Source: Streptomyces sp. NBC_00335
Lineage (GTDB): Bacteria > Actinomycetota > Actinomycetes > Streptomycetales > Streptomycetaceae
Direction of reading: 5' to 3'
DNA length: 64,000 nt
Assembly (NCBI RefSeq): GCF_036127095.1
Contig: NZ_CP108006.1
Location: forward strand, 7,369,501 to 7,433,500
Both the position numbers and the translations under genes were made by a program. The notes beneath the pieces are model-generated. The model saw nothing but the letters and a program-made list of their open reading frames with translations, did no database searches and was not told where the DNA came from. Numbering within the stretch: the first letter of the stretch is position 1; each line of letters starts with the position of its first letter. Shown one piece after another: positions 42,447 through 52,234 of this stretch.

Positions 42447-44884
42447 AGGGACTGCTCGGCCCAGATGGTCTTGCCGAAGAGGGTGTGCCGGGTGCCCCAG
42501 CGCTGGGTGAGCTGCGCGACCAGCAGCAGGCCGCGCCCTCCCTCGTCGAAGATCCGGGCACGCCGCATGTGCGGGGCGGTACCGCTCGCGTCCGAGACCT
42601 CGCAGATCAGCGTCGTGCCCTCGTGGATGAGCCGCAGCTGGATCGGCGCCTCGCCGTACCGGATGGCGTTGGTGACCAGTTCGCTCACCACGAGCTCGGT
42701 GACGAAGGCGGCCTCGTCGAGCCCCCAGGCGGTCAGCTGGTCCGTGGCGCCCCGTCGGGCCTGCGCGACGAAGGAGGGGTCGGCGGGCAGGTCCCAGACG
42801 GCGACCTTGTCGGTGTGCAGGGCCCGGGTCCTGGCGACGAGCAGGGCCACGTCGTCCTCCGGGCGGTGGGTCAGCAGCGCCGTCAGCACCCGGTCGCAGA
42901 CGGTGTCCAGAGTGGAGGCGGGCTGGATCAGGGCCGCGAGCATGCTGTCCAGGGCCTCGTCGATGTCGTGGTCGCGGGCCTGCAGGAGGCCGTCGGTGTA
43001 CAGCGCGAGCAGGCTGCCCTCGGGAAGTTCGACCTCGACGGTCTCGAAGGGCAGGCCCCCCAGGCCCAGGGGCGGCCCCGCCGGAACGTCGAGGAGGTAC
43101 GCGGAGCCCTCGGGGGAGACCACGGCGGGCGGCGGATGGCCGGCCCGGGCCGCCGTGCACACGCGGGTCACCGGGTCGTAGACCACGTACAGGCAGGTGG
43201 TGCCGATCCCGCCGGAGGATTCCTGGCCCGTCTCGTCCGCTGACAAGTGGATGATCAGGTCGTCGAGGTGGGTGAGCAGCTCGTCGGGCGGCAGGTCGAC
43301 GTCCGCCAGCGTGCGCACCGCGGTCCGCAGCCGGCCCATGGTCGCGGAGGCGCGCATGCCGTGGCCGACGACATCGCCCACGACCAGGGCCACCCGGGCT
43401 CCGGACAGCGGGATCACGTCGAACCAGTCGCCGCCCACACCCGCCTCGCCGCCGGAGGGCAGATAGCGGGAGGCGATCTCCAGCGCCGACTGCACGGGCA
43501 GCGTGTGGGGGAGCAGACTGCGCTGCAGCGTCATGGTGCTCGTGTGCTCCCGGGCGGTCCGGCGCGCCCGGTGGATGCCCGTAGCCGCCCGGGCCGCGAG
43601 CTCCTCGGCCAGCCGCAGGTCCTCCGGATCGAAGGGCTCGCGCCGCTGGTGACGGCTGAAGACGGCCAGGCCGAGGGTGATCGCGCCGTCGCGCAGCGGC
43701 ACCAGCATTATCGAATGGGTCCCGTACTCGCCGATCCAGGCGGCCCCTGGATCCTGCGCCACCCACCGCGCGACGGCCGGGTCGGCGGTCCCGTACACGG
43801 CGCCCCGCCCTGCGGCCAGACACTCCACGGGGGGCGACAGCGCCGGGTAGACGGCCGTCTCCCCGACCGCGAACCGGGACTCCTGGCTCCCGCCGAGCAC
43901 CGACCGCACGGCGCTACGGGACACCGTGAGCGCCCCCGTACCGGGACCCGGGGACGGGGCCCCGCCGCGCGGGGAGGGTTCCAGCAGGTCGACGACCGCG
44001 AAGTCGGCGAGCCGGGGGACGGCCGCGTCGGCCAGTTCCTGTGCGGTGCGGGCGCTGTCGGGGACGGTGTCGATCCGGGCCCCGGCGAGGGTCGGCGGGA
44101 GCGGCTTGCGCGGGGCGGTCTCACCCGCGGCCTTGTCGTGTGCGCTCAGGTACACGGCCCGTGCCCGGCCGTCCGGGCCCGGTACGGGGGCCAGGGTGGT
44201 CGCCCAGCCGTTCGCCGAGCCCGCGCCGGGCGGCCGGACGAAGCCGTCCACGGACTGCGGCTCGCCCGTTTCCAGCGCCCGGCGCATCCCCCGCTCGACC
44301 TCCTCGCTCACCGGGCCGGGGGCGATCTCCGACAGGCGCAGCCCGCGCATCTCGGCCTCCGTGAGGGACAGCGCGTGGTGCATGCCGGTGTTCGCCCGCA
44401 CCAGCCGCAGGTCCTCGTCGAAGACCGCCAGGACACAAGGGGAGCGGTCGAAGGCCCATTCGCCCAGGGGCCCGTCCCAGGACGCGGCCGCCGCCCCCGC
44501 CACCGCGGACACCACCAACCACTCGGCCGTCCCGCCGTCGGCCGTCCTGCGGTGGGCGAGGAGTCCCGTGTCCAGCCGGCGGCCGTCCCGGTGGCGCAGC
44601 GCCGCAGTGCCGCTCCACCGTTCCTGCCCGGGTGCGACCGGCCGCGCCGCAGTGCCCGTACCGCCGGATCCGGCGGTATCGCCGGGCCGGTCCGCGAGCA
44701 GATCCGCGGCGGGCATCCCCACGACCTCCGAGGCCAGGTAGCCGAGCAGCCGACGCGCGTCCTCGCTCCACCCGGTCACGATGCCCTGCTCGCTGACGGT
44801 GGCCGTGGCCGTGTACGCCGCACCCGGGGAGGCGTGCGTGGTCCGGGCGGGCCGCTCACCGGGAGGGGTGGGAAGTTGCTCCAT
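42434..44884 (-). CDS. PAS-GAF-PP2C (SpoIIE) phosphatase with HATPase_c anti-sigma-like domain
   Basis: An 816-residue signalling protein. A PAS-like region (VSEQGIVTGWSEDARRLLGY) is followed by a second PAS (about 150-240, CVLAVFDEDLRLVRANTGM). A GAF domain (about 275-420) precedes a SpoIIE-type PP2C phosphatase with GGDWFDVIPL, VGDVVGHGMRA and LYTDGLLQARD (about 440-665). A C-terminal histidine-kinase-like ATPase (LVVSELVTNAIRYG, DEGGRGLLLVAQL) completes it. Such proteins control anti-anti-sigma switches in streptomycetes. It is cytosolic with no membrane segment. It lies 82 nt downstream of the KS-AT gene on the same strand. Confidence 0.85.
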   Translation of the reverse strand: MEQLPTPPGERPARTTHASPGAAYTATATVSEQGIVTGWSEDARRLLGYLASEVVGMPAADLLADRPGDTAGSGGTGTAARPVAPGQERWSGTAALRHRDGRRLDTGLLAHRRTADGGTAEWLVVSAVAGAAAASWDGPLGEWAFDRSPCVLAVFDEDLRLVRANTGMHHALSLTEAEMRGLRLSEIAPGPVSEEVERGMRRALETGEPQSVDGFVRPPGAGSANGWATTLAPVPGPDGRARAVYLSAHDKAAGETAPRKPLPPTLAGARIDTVPDSARTAQELADAAVPRLADFAVVDLLEPSPRGGAPSPGPGTGALTVSRSAVRSVLGGSQESRFAVGETAVYPALSPPVECLAAGRGAVYGTADPAVARWVAQDPGAAWIGEYGTHSIMLVPLRDGAITLGLAVFSRHQRREPFDPEDLRLAEELAARAATGIHRARRTAREHTSTMTLQRSLLPHTLPVQSALEIASRYLPSGGEAGVGGDWFDVIPLSGARVALVVGDVVGHGMRASATMGRLRTAVRTLADVDLPPDELLTHLDDLIIHLSADETGQESSGGIGTTCLYVVYDPVTRVCTAARAGHPPPAVVSPEGSAYLLDVPAGPPLGLGGLPFETVEVELPEGSLLALYTDGLLQARDHDIDEALDSMLAALIQPASTLDTVCDRVLTALLTHRPEDDVALLVARTRALHTDKVAVWDLPADPSFVAQARRGATDQLTAWGLDEAAFVTELVVSELVTNAIRYGEAPIQLRLIHEGTTLICEVSDASGTAPHMRRARIFDEGGRGLLLVAQLTQRWGTRHTLFGKTIWAEQSLVGF

Positions 44885-44966
44885 CGCCGCTCATCTCGCC
44901 TTCGCTGGCCAGGGGCTCCACTGACAAGCATGAGACGGCGCGGCAAGGAGCACCAACGCAGTGCCG

Positions 44967-47822
44967 TCACGCGCCCGGAGCGGCCTGCGCGAGCGGCGCG
45001 GCTGCGGACGGTGCGGCGAGCCGCAGGGCCGCCGGGCCCGGTGCGGCAGGCCGGGTGGGCGCGGGCTCCTTCGCGGGGCGGCGGGCCGGGACCCGGCAGG
45101 ACCGGCCGTCCGCCTTGGCCACCGGCAGGTCCAGGAGCCGGCGCTCCTCCGAGGCGACCAGCGCGCGCGGGTCGACGGGGGCGCCCAGGACCGCGAGCCG
45201 GGCGAGGGCCAGGACGAAGGTGCGTCCGTCGTCCGGCACCTCCCCGGTGACGGGGACGACGTGGACGTCGCCGTGGCCGGTGAGGTTGCGGCGGACCGAG
45301 GTGAGGAGCGAGGTCCCGCCGGCCACCTGGAGGAAGACGCGGGCCCCCCGGTCGTAGGCGGTGCGGACGGCGTCGTCGAAGAGGACCGGCGCGGACGCGT
45401 GCCGGGCCCACAGGCCGCGCAGCCGGTCGGGGTCCTCGCAGACCTCCGCGGTCACGGAGGAGACGAACGGCACGGCGGGGCTGCTGATGCGACGGGTGGC
45501 GAGGCCCGAGCGCACGGCCTCCTCGGCGCGGGCCAGCCGCGGGGAGTGGAAGGCGTTCGACACGTCGAGCGTCGCCGTGACGACCCCGGCTTCCGCGCAG
45601 GCCCCGCGCAGGGCGGCGAGACCTTCCGGAGTGCCGCTGACCACGACCTGCCGCGGCTGGTTGAAGCAGGCGAGCCACACGTCGTCGATGCCGTCGACGA
45701 GCCGGCGGCAGGTCTCCTTGTCGGTCTGGACCGCGAGCATTCCGCCCCGGAGCCCGGCCCCGGCCCGCCGCAGGGCCGCGCCCCGGTGCACCAGCAGCCG
45801 GACGGCGTCCACGTGGGTCAGGGCGCCGGCCGCCGCGGCGGCCGCGAACTCCCCGGCGCTGTGGCCCAGGGCGAGGTCGGGGGTGACGCCGCAGTCGGCG
45901 AGGACCCGGGTGGCCGCGATCTGGACGGTGCCGAGCAGCGGCTGGCACACCTCGGTGGCGGCGAGCATGCGCCCGAGCTCCCCGTTGTCCGTGAGCGGGG
46001 CCCGGGGTGCGGAGGCCTCGCCGTAGAGCAGGTCGGCCAGGTCGAAGCCGAGGCCGGCCCGGGCCACGGCGCTGAGCACGCAGACGGCCGAGCGGTAGGC
46101 GGGGAACCTCTCGTACAGGTCCCGCATCATGCCCGGACGCTGACTGCCCTGGCCGGGGAAGAGGAAGGCGATGCGGCGCCGCGCGGCCGGCAGCGGGGCG
46201 TCGGCGGCGAAGGCGCCGTCGCCGAGGTCGCCCCGGGCGCCGGCGAGGAGCTGCTCACGGGCTCGGCGCAGCCGCTCGACGAACGCGTCCGTGCCGGTGG
46301 CGACGATGGCGAGCCGGGCCGGCAGCGGCGCCCGCGCGCCTAGGGTGTGGGCCACGGCCGCCAGCGGCGTACGGTCCGCCGCGTCGAGTACGTCGAGTAC
46401 GTCGAGTACGTCGAGTACGTCGAGTACCTCGCCGATGTGCTGGTCCAGCAGCTCGGGGTTTCCGGCCGAGAGGAAGACGAGCTGGGGCCGGGCGACCTCG
46501 GTGTCATCGGCGGCTCCGGCGCTCCCGGAACCGGCGGCGCGGTGCGCGGGCCGTCCGGGGACCGGTCGGGGGACCGGTTCGGGTCGCTCCTCCAGTACCA
46601 CGTGGACGTTGGCGCCGCCGAAACCGAACGAGCTGACGGCGGCACGCAGGGGAGCGCCGCCGCCCGGAAAGGGCCGCGGTGTGTCGGCGAAGCGCAGGCC
46701 CGCCGCGGAGATGGCCAGGTCGGGGTGGGGGGTGGTGGCCGGCTGTGGCACGACCGTGCGGTGGTGGACCACCAGGGCCGTCTTGATCAGTCCCGCGATG
46801 CCCGCCGCGGCCAGGGAGTGCCCGATCAGGGCCTTGCCCGAGGCGAGGTAGCACAGGGCCGGGTCGTCGTCGGGGTACTCGGTGCGCAGCCGGCGCAGGG
46901 CCTCCACCTCGGTACGGTCCCCGGCGGCGGTTCCGGTGCCGTCGGCCTCCAGGAAGCCGACGGAGGACGGGGCGACTCCGGCGTCCTCGTAGGCCCGGCG
47001 CATGGCGCGGAGCCGGCCTTCGACGGAGGGGACCAGGGGGCCGGGGGAGGCGCCGTCGTCGGCCGAGCCGATGCCCCTGATCACCGCGTAGACGCGGTCG
47101 CCGGCGGCGAGGGCGTCGGCGAGGGGCCGCAGGACGACGACGCCGGCGCCCTCGCCGAGGACGAAGCCGTCGGCCTCCGCGTCGAACGGGCGGCACACCC
47201 CGGCGGCGGACAGGGCGCGCAGCCGGGAGAAGCCGACCAGGCTGTCGGGGGCGAGGTTGAGGTGCACGCCGCCGACGAGGGCGATCCGGCAGCTGCCCCG
47301 GCGCAGGTGGGCCACCGCCCGGTCGAGGGCGACCAGCGAGCCGGAACGGGCGGCGTCGACGACGACGCCGGGTCCGCCCAGGCCGAACCGGCGGCTGACG
47401 GCGCCTGACGCGCGCATGCGGGCCGTCACGAGGTCCTTGCGGTCGGACACCGACAGTCCGACGAAGACCCCGGTGTTCTCCCGGTCGAAGTCGCCGCGGC
47501 CCATCCCCGCGTCGTCGAGGGCCTCGCGGCTGACGTCCAGCAGCAGCCGGTGCTGCGGGTCCACGGCCCGCGCGCGGGCGGGCGGCACCCCGTGGTGCGG
47601 GGCGTCGAAGCGGTCCACGGAGTCCAGGAAGGCGCCCTGGTCCGTAGCGGCGGGATGGGGGGCCGACCGGTCGCCGGGGGCGTGGAAGGTCCCGCGGGTC
47701 CAGCGGTCCGCGGGCACGGCGCCGAACTGCCGTGCCCCGCGCAGGAGGAGGTTCCAGTAGCCGAGGACGTCGGGGGCGCCGGGAAAGCGGCAGCCGAGTC
47801 CGATGATGGCGATGTCAGTCAT
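44967..47822 (-). CDS. type I polyketide synthase-like KS-AT protein with degenerate KS
   Basis: A 951-residue KS-AT didomain with no carrier, docking or reductive domain. The KS (1-430) has the fold motifs IAIIGLGCRFPGAPDV, VDPQHRLLL and SSFGFGGANVH. However, the nucleophile motif DTACSSS reads DAARSGS (Arg159 for Cys), and HGTGT reads DGTGT (Asp294 for His). The second His (LIGHS, His335) remains. The AT keeps GQGSQ, GHSAGE and NAFHS, so acyl loading may persist. A (VLD)5 linker joins the domains. The Ala/Pro-rich tail may replace a lost ACP. Condensation is not expected; it may be an acyl-loading enzyme, scaffold or relic. No other intact PKS gene is present. Confidence 0.8.
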   Translation of the reverse strand: MTDIAIIGLGCRFPGAPDVLGYWNLLLRGARQFGAVPADRWTRGTFHAPGDRSAPHPAATDQGAFLDSVDRFDAPHHGVPPARARAVDPQHRLLLDVSREALDDAGMGRGDFDRENTGVFVGLSVSDRKDLVTARMRASGAVSRRFGLGGPGVVVDAARSGSLVALDRAVAHLRRGSCRIALVGGVHLNLAPDSLVGFSRLRALSAAGVCRPFDAEADGFVLGEGAGVVVLRPLADALAAGDRVYAVIRGIGSADDGASPGPLVPSVEGRLRAMRRAYEDAGVAPSSVGFLEADGTGTAAGDRTEVEALRRLRTEYPDDDPALCYLASGKALIGHSLAAAGIAGLIKTALVVHHRTVVPQPATTPHPDLAISAAGLRFADTPRPFPGGGAPLRAAVSSFGFGGANVHVVLEERPEPVPRPVPGRPAHRAAGSGSAGAADDTEVARPQLVFLSAGNPELLDQHIGEVLDVLDVLDVLDVLDAADRTPLAAVAHTLGARAPLPARLAIVATGTDAFVERLRRAREQLLAGARGDLGDGAFAADAPLPAARRRIAFLFPGQGSQRPGMMRDLYERFPAYRSAVCVLSAVARAGLGFDLADLLYGEASAPRAPLTDNGELGRMLAATEVCQPLLGTVQIAATRVLADCGVTPDLALGHSAGEFAAAAAAGALTHVDAVRLLVHRGAALRRAGAGLRGGMLAVQTDKETCRRLVDGIDDVWLACFNQPRQVVVSGTPEGLAALRGACAEAGVVTATLDVSNAFHSPRLARAEEAVRSGLATRRISSPAVPFVSSVTAEVCEDPDRLRGLWARHASAPVLFDDAVRTAYDRGARVFLQVAGGTSLLTSVRRNLTGHGDVHVVPVTGEVPDDGRTFVLALARLAVLGAPVDPRALVASEERRLLDLPVAKADGRSCRVPARRPAKEPAPTRPAAPGPAALRLAAPSAAAPLAQAAPGA
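46382..46426. repeat. five tandem 9-bp units coding (VLD)5
   Basis: Five exact copies of CGTCGAGTA (plus strand) in the KS-AT interdomain linker. It is an in-frame minisatellite whose copy number could change without breaking the frame. Confidence 0.9.
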
Positions 47823-47963
47823 GGCGGGTCCGCCTTCGGTCCGGATGACGCGTCGCTCCTGCGGGGCGCAGGACGGTCGCTTTCCACCGTGCCCGGAGGC
47901 GGCGCGGGGCCGTAGACCCGGCTATTCGTTACTTGACAGGGCCGGGGGCTGGTGCTGCCGTGC

Positions 47964-49604
47964 TCAGGTGCCGCCCACGCCCTCCTGGAGGTAGGCGGCG
48001 ATCATGGCGACGTCGTTCGCGATGTCGAGGATGCCGCTCGGGTCGGTCGTCGGGGTCGAGGCGCCGGTGACGCCCGCGTAGAACACGTCGAAGCGGCCGT
48101 CGCCCTTGTCCAGGTAGCCGGCGATGGTGATGGCGCCGACGCCCAGGCGGTCGTTGAGGGCGTCCAGCCCGACGGCGGCCCCGGTCTTGGCGAACACCTT
48201 GCCGCGCGCCGGGCAGTCGCGGCAGTTCTCGGCCAGCAGCCCGTCGACCCCGAGGATCGGCAGGGCCTCGCGGAAGCGGCGCGCCTCGGGGGAGCGCAGC
48301 CAGTACGTCAGCATCTGGATCTCAGCCTGCGGCGTGGAGCGGTCGACGGGGTTGCCGCCCCGCCCGTCCAGGAGCTGTACCTGCGCACGGTCGACCTCGG
48401 CCTCGTCCAGGAAGGAGGCCAGGACGGGGAAGCCGTCCATGCAGGCGCGGCTGCCGGTGGTGACCGCCATCAGGCACATGCCGAGGTTGGCGCCGAGGTT
48501 GTGGCTCACCTTGAGGATGAGCTCGGCGTACTCGGCGAAGGGCGGCGAGGTGTACGCGGCCACCCGCGCCCGGCCCTCGTAGCCCGCGGGCAGCCGGTCC
48601 ACCGGGTTCCCGCCGGCCGGAGCCGCGGTCACGTCCACCCCGGCCCGTTCGAGGGCCTCGATCAGCGCGGTCCGGCCGAAGGCCGCGGGGTCGGTGATGG
48701 GGGAGACCTTCAGCACCGGTGCGGCGCCCGCCGCGATCGTGCCGGACAGCCGGATCCGGGTGCCGTCGTCCGAGGTCGTGACCGTGACGGCCGTCGGCTT
48801 TCCCGCCGCCACGGTCTTCACGGTCGAGGTGACCCGGTAGGGGGCGACCTTCGGCCGCCAGTCCAGCCTGGCGGGGGCGTCGGCGCGGTCCCCGGGGGTG
48901 GTCGTCAGGTCGATGAGGTTGTCGTTGAGGATCAGCGGGGTCGGGGTGGGGATCAGGACGGGCTCGGGCTCGAAGAGCCGGTCGTCGACGATGACGTTCC
49001 CGTCGACGCGGGTGATGCCGGAGTCGCGGACCTGGCGCGCGAGGAGGTCGATGCCGGCGAGCGGGTTCTGCGGGGTGAGCGTGGCCCCGGGGACGTCGTC
49101 GGCGTAGGTGTGGTCGAGGTCGGTGAAGGCGACCGTACCGTCGGGGCGGGTCCGGCCGCCCATGGTCAGATCGCCTTGGGCGACCAGGGCGAGATCGCCG
49201 GTCAGGGTCGCGCCGCGCCGCTCGCCGACCGCGTAGAGCGGTGTCACGAAGCGGTGGCCGGGACCGAGGGCGTGCCAGGCGCCGGAGACGCTGAACAGCT
49301 TGGCGGTGGACCCGGGGATGAAGAGCTGGTCGGGGAACCGGCTGTGGACGGTCCGTCCGGTCTCCGGATCGACCTGGAGGAGGCCCCACTGGGCGTTGCG
49401 GTAGCCCGGCTTGCGCATGATCTCCGTGATCCGGGGGTCGAGCGGGCCGGAGCCACCGGTGTCGGAGGGCGCGGTGCCGGAGGGCGTCGGCGTCGGCGGT
49501 GTCGCCCCGGCGGCCGGGCCCGCGGTCAGGGCCACGAACAGGAGGGCCGCGCATCCGGCGGTGATGCGCCGGCGCGGGGACCGGGGGTGCGTTCCTCGTG
49601 GCAC
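47964..49604 (-). CDS. dacB: D-alanyl-D-alanine carboxypeptidase/endopeptidase, S13 (PBP4) family
   Basis: A 546-residue exported penicillin-binding protein. The signal peptide (ITAGCAALLFVALTAGPAAGA) precedes a Pro/Thr linker. The three serine-peptidase motifs are present: S99-T-A-K (IPGSTAKLF), SHN in KVSHNLGANLGM, and KTG in FAKTGAAVG. It trims or cleaves peptidoglycan stem peptides outside the membrane. Cys pairs (CLMAVTTGSRAC and ENCRDCPARG) are typical of actinobacterial members. It ends 141 nt before the KS-AT start on the same strand and diverges from the membrane-protein gene. Confidence 0.88.
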   Translation of the reverse strand: MPRGTHPRSPRRRITAGCAALLFVALTAGPAAGATPPTPTPSGTAPSDTGGSGPLDPRITEIMRKPGYRNAQWGLLQVDPETGRTVHSRFPDQLFIPGSTAKLFSVSGAWHALGPGHRFVTPLYAVGERRGATLTGDLALVAQGDLTMGGRTRPDGTVAFTDLDHTYADDVPGATLTPQNPLAGIDLLARQVRDSGITRVDGNVIVDDRLFEPEPVLIPTPTPLILNDNLIDLTTTPGDRADAPARLDWRPKVAPYRVTSTVKTVAAGKPTAVTVTTSDDGTRIRLSGTIAAGAAPVLKVSPITDPAAFGRTALIEALERAGVDVTAAPAGGNPVDRLPAGYEGRARVAAYTSPPFAEYAELILKVSHNLGANLGMCLMAVTTGSRACMDGFPVLASFLDEAEVDRAQVQLLDGRGGNPVDRSTPQAEIQMLTYWLRSPEARRFREALPILGVDGLLAENCRDCPARGKVFAKTGAAVGLDALNDRLGVGAITIAGYLDKGDGRFDVFYAGVTGASTPTTDPSGILDIANDVAMIAAYLQEGVGGT

Positions 49605-49811
49605 GGCGAGCCCCGTTCGTCTCGGCGGCGGGCTCCGGAGGCGTCACCCGGTCGCGTGTAACCAGTACCCAGGGTTCCGCCAGCGTGGCACGCCCGCATC
49701 CGGCACGCACATCGCCGGGGCGCCGCCCGCGGCGGATGCGGTCCGGGTGAGGCGGCGTACGTTGAGAGGGGGAGGGGGACCGGACCAGGCTGCTGCAGGA
49801 AGGGCCGACCC

Positions 49812-50456
49812 ATGGCGCACACGGCTGGTGCCCACGGCACGAACAAGGTGGCGCAGTTCCTGGACAGCCCCTTCGTGGGGCTGTCCCCCTGGATCGTCTT
49901 CGCCCTCGTGGTGGGGCCCGGACGCTTCGAATGGGCGGTGGGGCTGGCCCTGGCCATCTCCGTCTGCCTCGTCGTCGGCAGCCGTCTGCTGAATCCCGGA
50001 TCCTCGCTGAAGATCCTGGAACTCGCCGACGTCGTGTTCTTCGCGATCCTCACGGTCGTCGGGGCGTTCGCCAGTGACGGCACACGACGCTGGCTGGAGA
50101 CCTACGCGGGCGAGATCGCGAACGTCACCCTCTTCGCCATCGCCCTCGGTTCCATCCTGGCCGGGGTGCCGTTCACCCTCCAGTACGCCCGGGAGCAGGT
50201 CGACCGGAAGTTCTGGGACACGCCGGCCTTCAAACGGACGAACTACCTGATCACCGGGGTCTGGGGACTGACCTTCCTGGTCAACGCGGTCGTGGGTGCG
50301 TACGGCGACCTCGTGCTGCGGGACCCGCAGAACGCCTGGACCGGCTGGATCATCCCGATCCTCACCATCGTCGGGGCACTGCGCTTCACCCGCCGGTACC
50401 CGGAGGCCGTGCGGGCCCGGGCCCGCGCCGAAGGGCCCGCCCCGACCGGTTCCTGA
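49812..50456 (+). CDS. membrane protein of unknown function, five helices
   Basis: A 214-residue protein with hydrophobic segments at about 25-42, 42-60, 70-88, 105-125 and 150-195. Between helices it has the conserved-looking QYAREQVDRKFWDTPAFKRTNYLITGVWG. Similar intact proteins occur in actinobacteria, but I cannot name a family or function. AAGGGCC precedes the ATG. It diverges from dacB and ends at a shared terminator with the chitinase gene. Confidence 0.6.
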   Translation: MAHTAGAHGTNKVAQFLDSPFVGLSPWIVFALVVGPGRFEWAVGLALAISVCLVVGSRLLNPGSSLKILELADVVFFAILTVVGAFASDGTRRWLETYAGEIANVTLFAIALGSILAGVPFTLQYAREQVDRKFWDTPAFKRTNYLITGVWGLTFLVNAVVGAYGDLVLRDPQNAWTGWIIPILTIVGALRFTRRYPEAVRARARAEGPAPTGS

Positions 50457-50501
50457 CCGGGTGCCGGCCGGTCCCGACCGGTTCCTGACGCAGCGCACGG
50501 C

Positions 50502-50537
50502 CCGGGGGCCGCCGCGGAACTCCGCGACGGCCCCCGG
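50502..50537. terminator. bidirectional terminator between membrane protein and chitinase
   Basis: A stem of about 16 bp (CGGGGGCCGCCGCGGA / TCCGCGACGGCCCCCG) with one mismatch and a 2-nt loop. Confidence 0.75.
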
Positions 50538-50554
50538 TCGTACGAGGCGGTGGA

Positions 50555-52234
50555 TCAGCCGGTGAAGCCGGCCGTGATGGAGGTGAACTGCCAGTCGCTC
50601 TGGGCGATGCCGGAGCAGGTCTCCTGCAGACCGCCGCCGGGGCAGCCGCGGTCGCGGTTCACCGACCAGAAGGCGAGGCGCGCGATGTGGTGGGAGTTGG
50701 CCCAGTTGCGGATGTCGGTCCAGTTCTGGACGGTGGTGGTCTCCTGGGTGTCGCTGATGCCGTTCATGCCCGAGATGCCGATGTGGGAGTACGCGGTCGC
50801 GTCGTCCCAGCCGTAGGTGGACTTGAGCTTGGCCTTGAGGCCCTCGGTCGCGCTGACGGTGCTGGCGTACATGTCCGTCGAGGCGTTGCCGAAGTCGAAC
50901 GGCATGATGGTGAAGACGTCGATGCCCGTGTTCAGCGCCTTGGACTGCTCGATCAGGCGGTTGCCCCAGCTGGTCGGGCCGGTGGTGGAGGTGCCGAAGG
51001 TCAGGATGGTCTTCAGGCCGGGGTTGTTCTGCTTGACGATCTTGAGCGCGCCGAGGATGCGGTCCTGGACCACGGCGTTCTCGAACTCGTCGGTGTTCTC
51101 TATGTCCACGTCGATGGCCTTGAGCCCGTACGCGCTGATGACCTGCTGGTAGGCGCCGGCCAGGGCCTCGGCGCTGGAGCAGTTGGGGCCGAGCTTATTG
51201 CCCTGCCAGCCGCCGATGGAGGGCACGATGTCGCCGCCCGCGGCGCGGATCGAGGCGATGGTGCTCTGGTCGATGCCGCCGGTCAGCGGGCGCTGGCCGT
51301 CCCAGGACGGGTTGCAGCCGCCGGAGGAGAGGATGAACGCCATGGTGAACCACTTGGTGCCGGTCGCGTTCATCACGGTGGTCGGGCTCGGCGGGTTGCC
51401 CCAGCCGAGGTAGAGGTACGGCGCGGCCTGCTTGAAGCCGGTCGGCGGCGTGGTCCCGGTATCGGTGGTGACGTTGACGGTGTTCGAGGCGGCCGAGGTG
51501 TTCCCCGCGGCGTCGCGGGCGCGCACGGTGAACGCGTACGCGGTGCTCGGGGTCAGGCCGGTGACGGTCGCGCCGGGGGTGGCGGAGGTCGCGACCTTGG
51601 TCCCGCCCTGGTAGACGTCGTAGCCGTTCACGCCGACGTTGTCGGTGGACGCGGTCCAGGTCAGGGACGCCGTGGTGGAGGTCTTGCCCGTGGCGGCGAG
51701 GCTGCCGGGCACGGTGGGCGCCTGGGTGTCGACGGTGCCGCCGGGACCGTCCAGGGTGATGTCGTCGGCGTGGTAAGTGCCCTGCCCGTACCAGCCGTTG
51801 AGGTAGATCTCGGCGCTGGTCTGGGAGGCGCCGGTGGTGAAGGCGACGGTCAGCTTGGTGTAGGCGGCGGCCGAGGGGGTCCAGGTGGAGGCGCCGCCGG
51901 TGACCCCGAGGTAGACGTAGCTGCCGCGGACCCAGGCGGAGAGCGTGTAGCTGGTGTTGGGCTGCACGGCGACGGTCTGGACGCACTTGGCGTTGTCGCT
52001 CGCACTGGCGGCGCCGGCCAGGGCCTTGCTCCCGCCGTGCACCGGTGAGCCGACCACGGAGCCCAGCCCGCCGGAACAGGACCAGCCGGCCGTGGTGCCG
52101 GACTCGAAGTCCCCGTTCGAGAGGATGTTGGCGCCGAAGGCCGCCCCGGGAGAGGTCAGCACCGCGGCCGCGCCGAGCAGGGTGGCGCCGAGGGCGCAGG
52201 CCAGCCGTGTACGGGTTCGGTTTGGGGTACGCAA
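50555..52234 (-). CDS. secreted GH18 chitinase with CBM and FnIII domains
   Basis: A 559-residue exported enzyme. The signal peptide ends at AAFGA-N. A carbohydrate-binding beta-sandwich (ILSNGDFESGTTAGW, about 36-165) is followed by one FnIII domain (about 170-258) and a GH18 barrel with the catalytic DxDxE motif in KAIDVDIEN near residue 374, plus GWGNPP and WSVNRDRGC. It hydrolyses chitin. The TTG start at 52234 is supported by GGAGG 7 nt upstream. A DasR-like site lies about 190 nt upstream, consistent with N-acetylglucosamine control of chitinases. The FnIII closely matches those of the lipoprotein at 2.9-3.9 kb. Confidence 0.88.
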   Translation of the reverse strand: MRTPNRTRTRLACALGATLLGAAAVLTSPGAAFGANILSNGDFESGTTAGWSCSGGLGSVVGSPVHGGSKALAGAASASDNAKCVQTVAVQPNTSYTLSAWVRGSYVYLGVTGGASTWTPSAAAYTKLTVAFTTGASQTSAEIYLNGWYGQGTYHADDITLDGPGGTVDTQAPTVPGSLAATGKTSTTASLTWTASTDNVGVNGYDVYQGGTKVATSATPGATVTGLTPSTAYAFTVRARDAAGNTSAASNTVNVTTDTGTTPPTGFKQAAPYLYLGWGNPPSPTTVMNATGTKWFTMAFILSSGGCNPSWDGQRPLTGGIDQSTIASIRAAGGDIVPSIGGWQGNKLGPNCSSAEALAGAYQQVISAYGLKAIDVDIENTDEFENAVVQDRILGALKIVKQNNPGLKTILTFGTSTTGPTSWGNRLIEQSKALNTGIDVFTIMPFDFGNASTDMYASTVSATEGLKAKLKSTYGWDDATAYSHIGISGMNGISDTQETTTVQNWTDIRNWANSHHIARLAFWSVNRDRGCPGGGLQETCSGIAQSDWQFTSITAGFTG

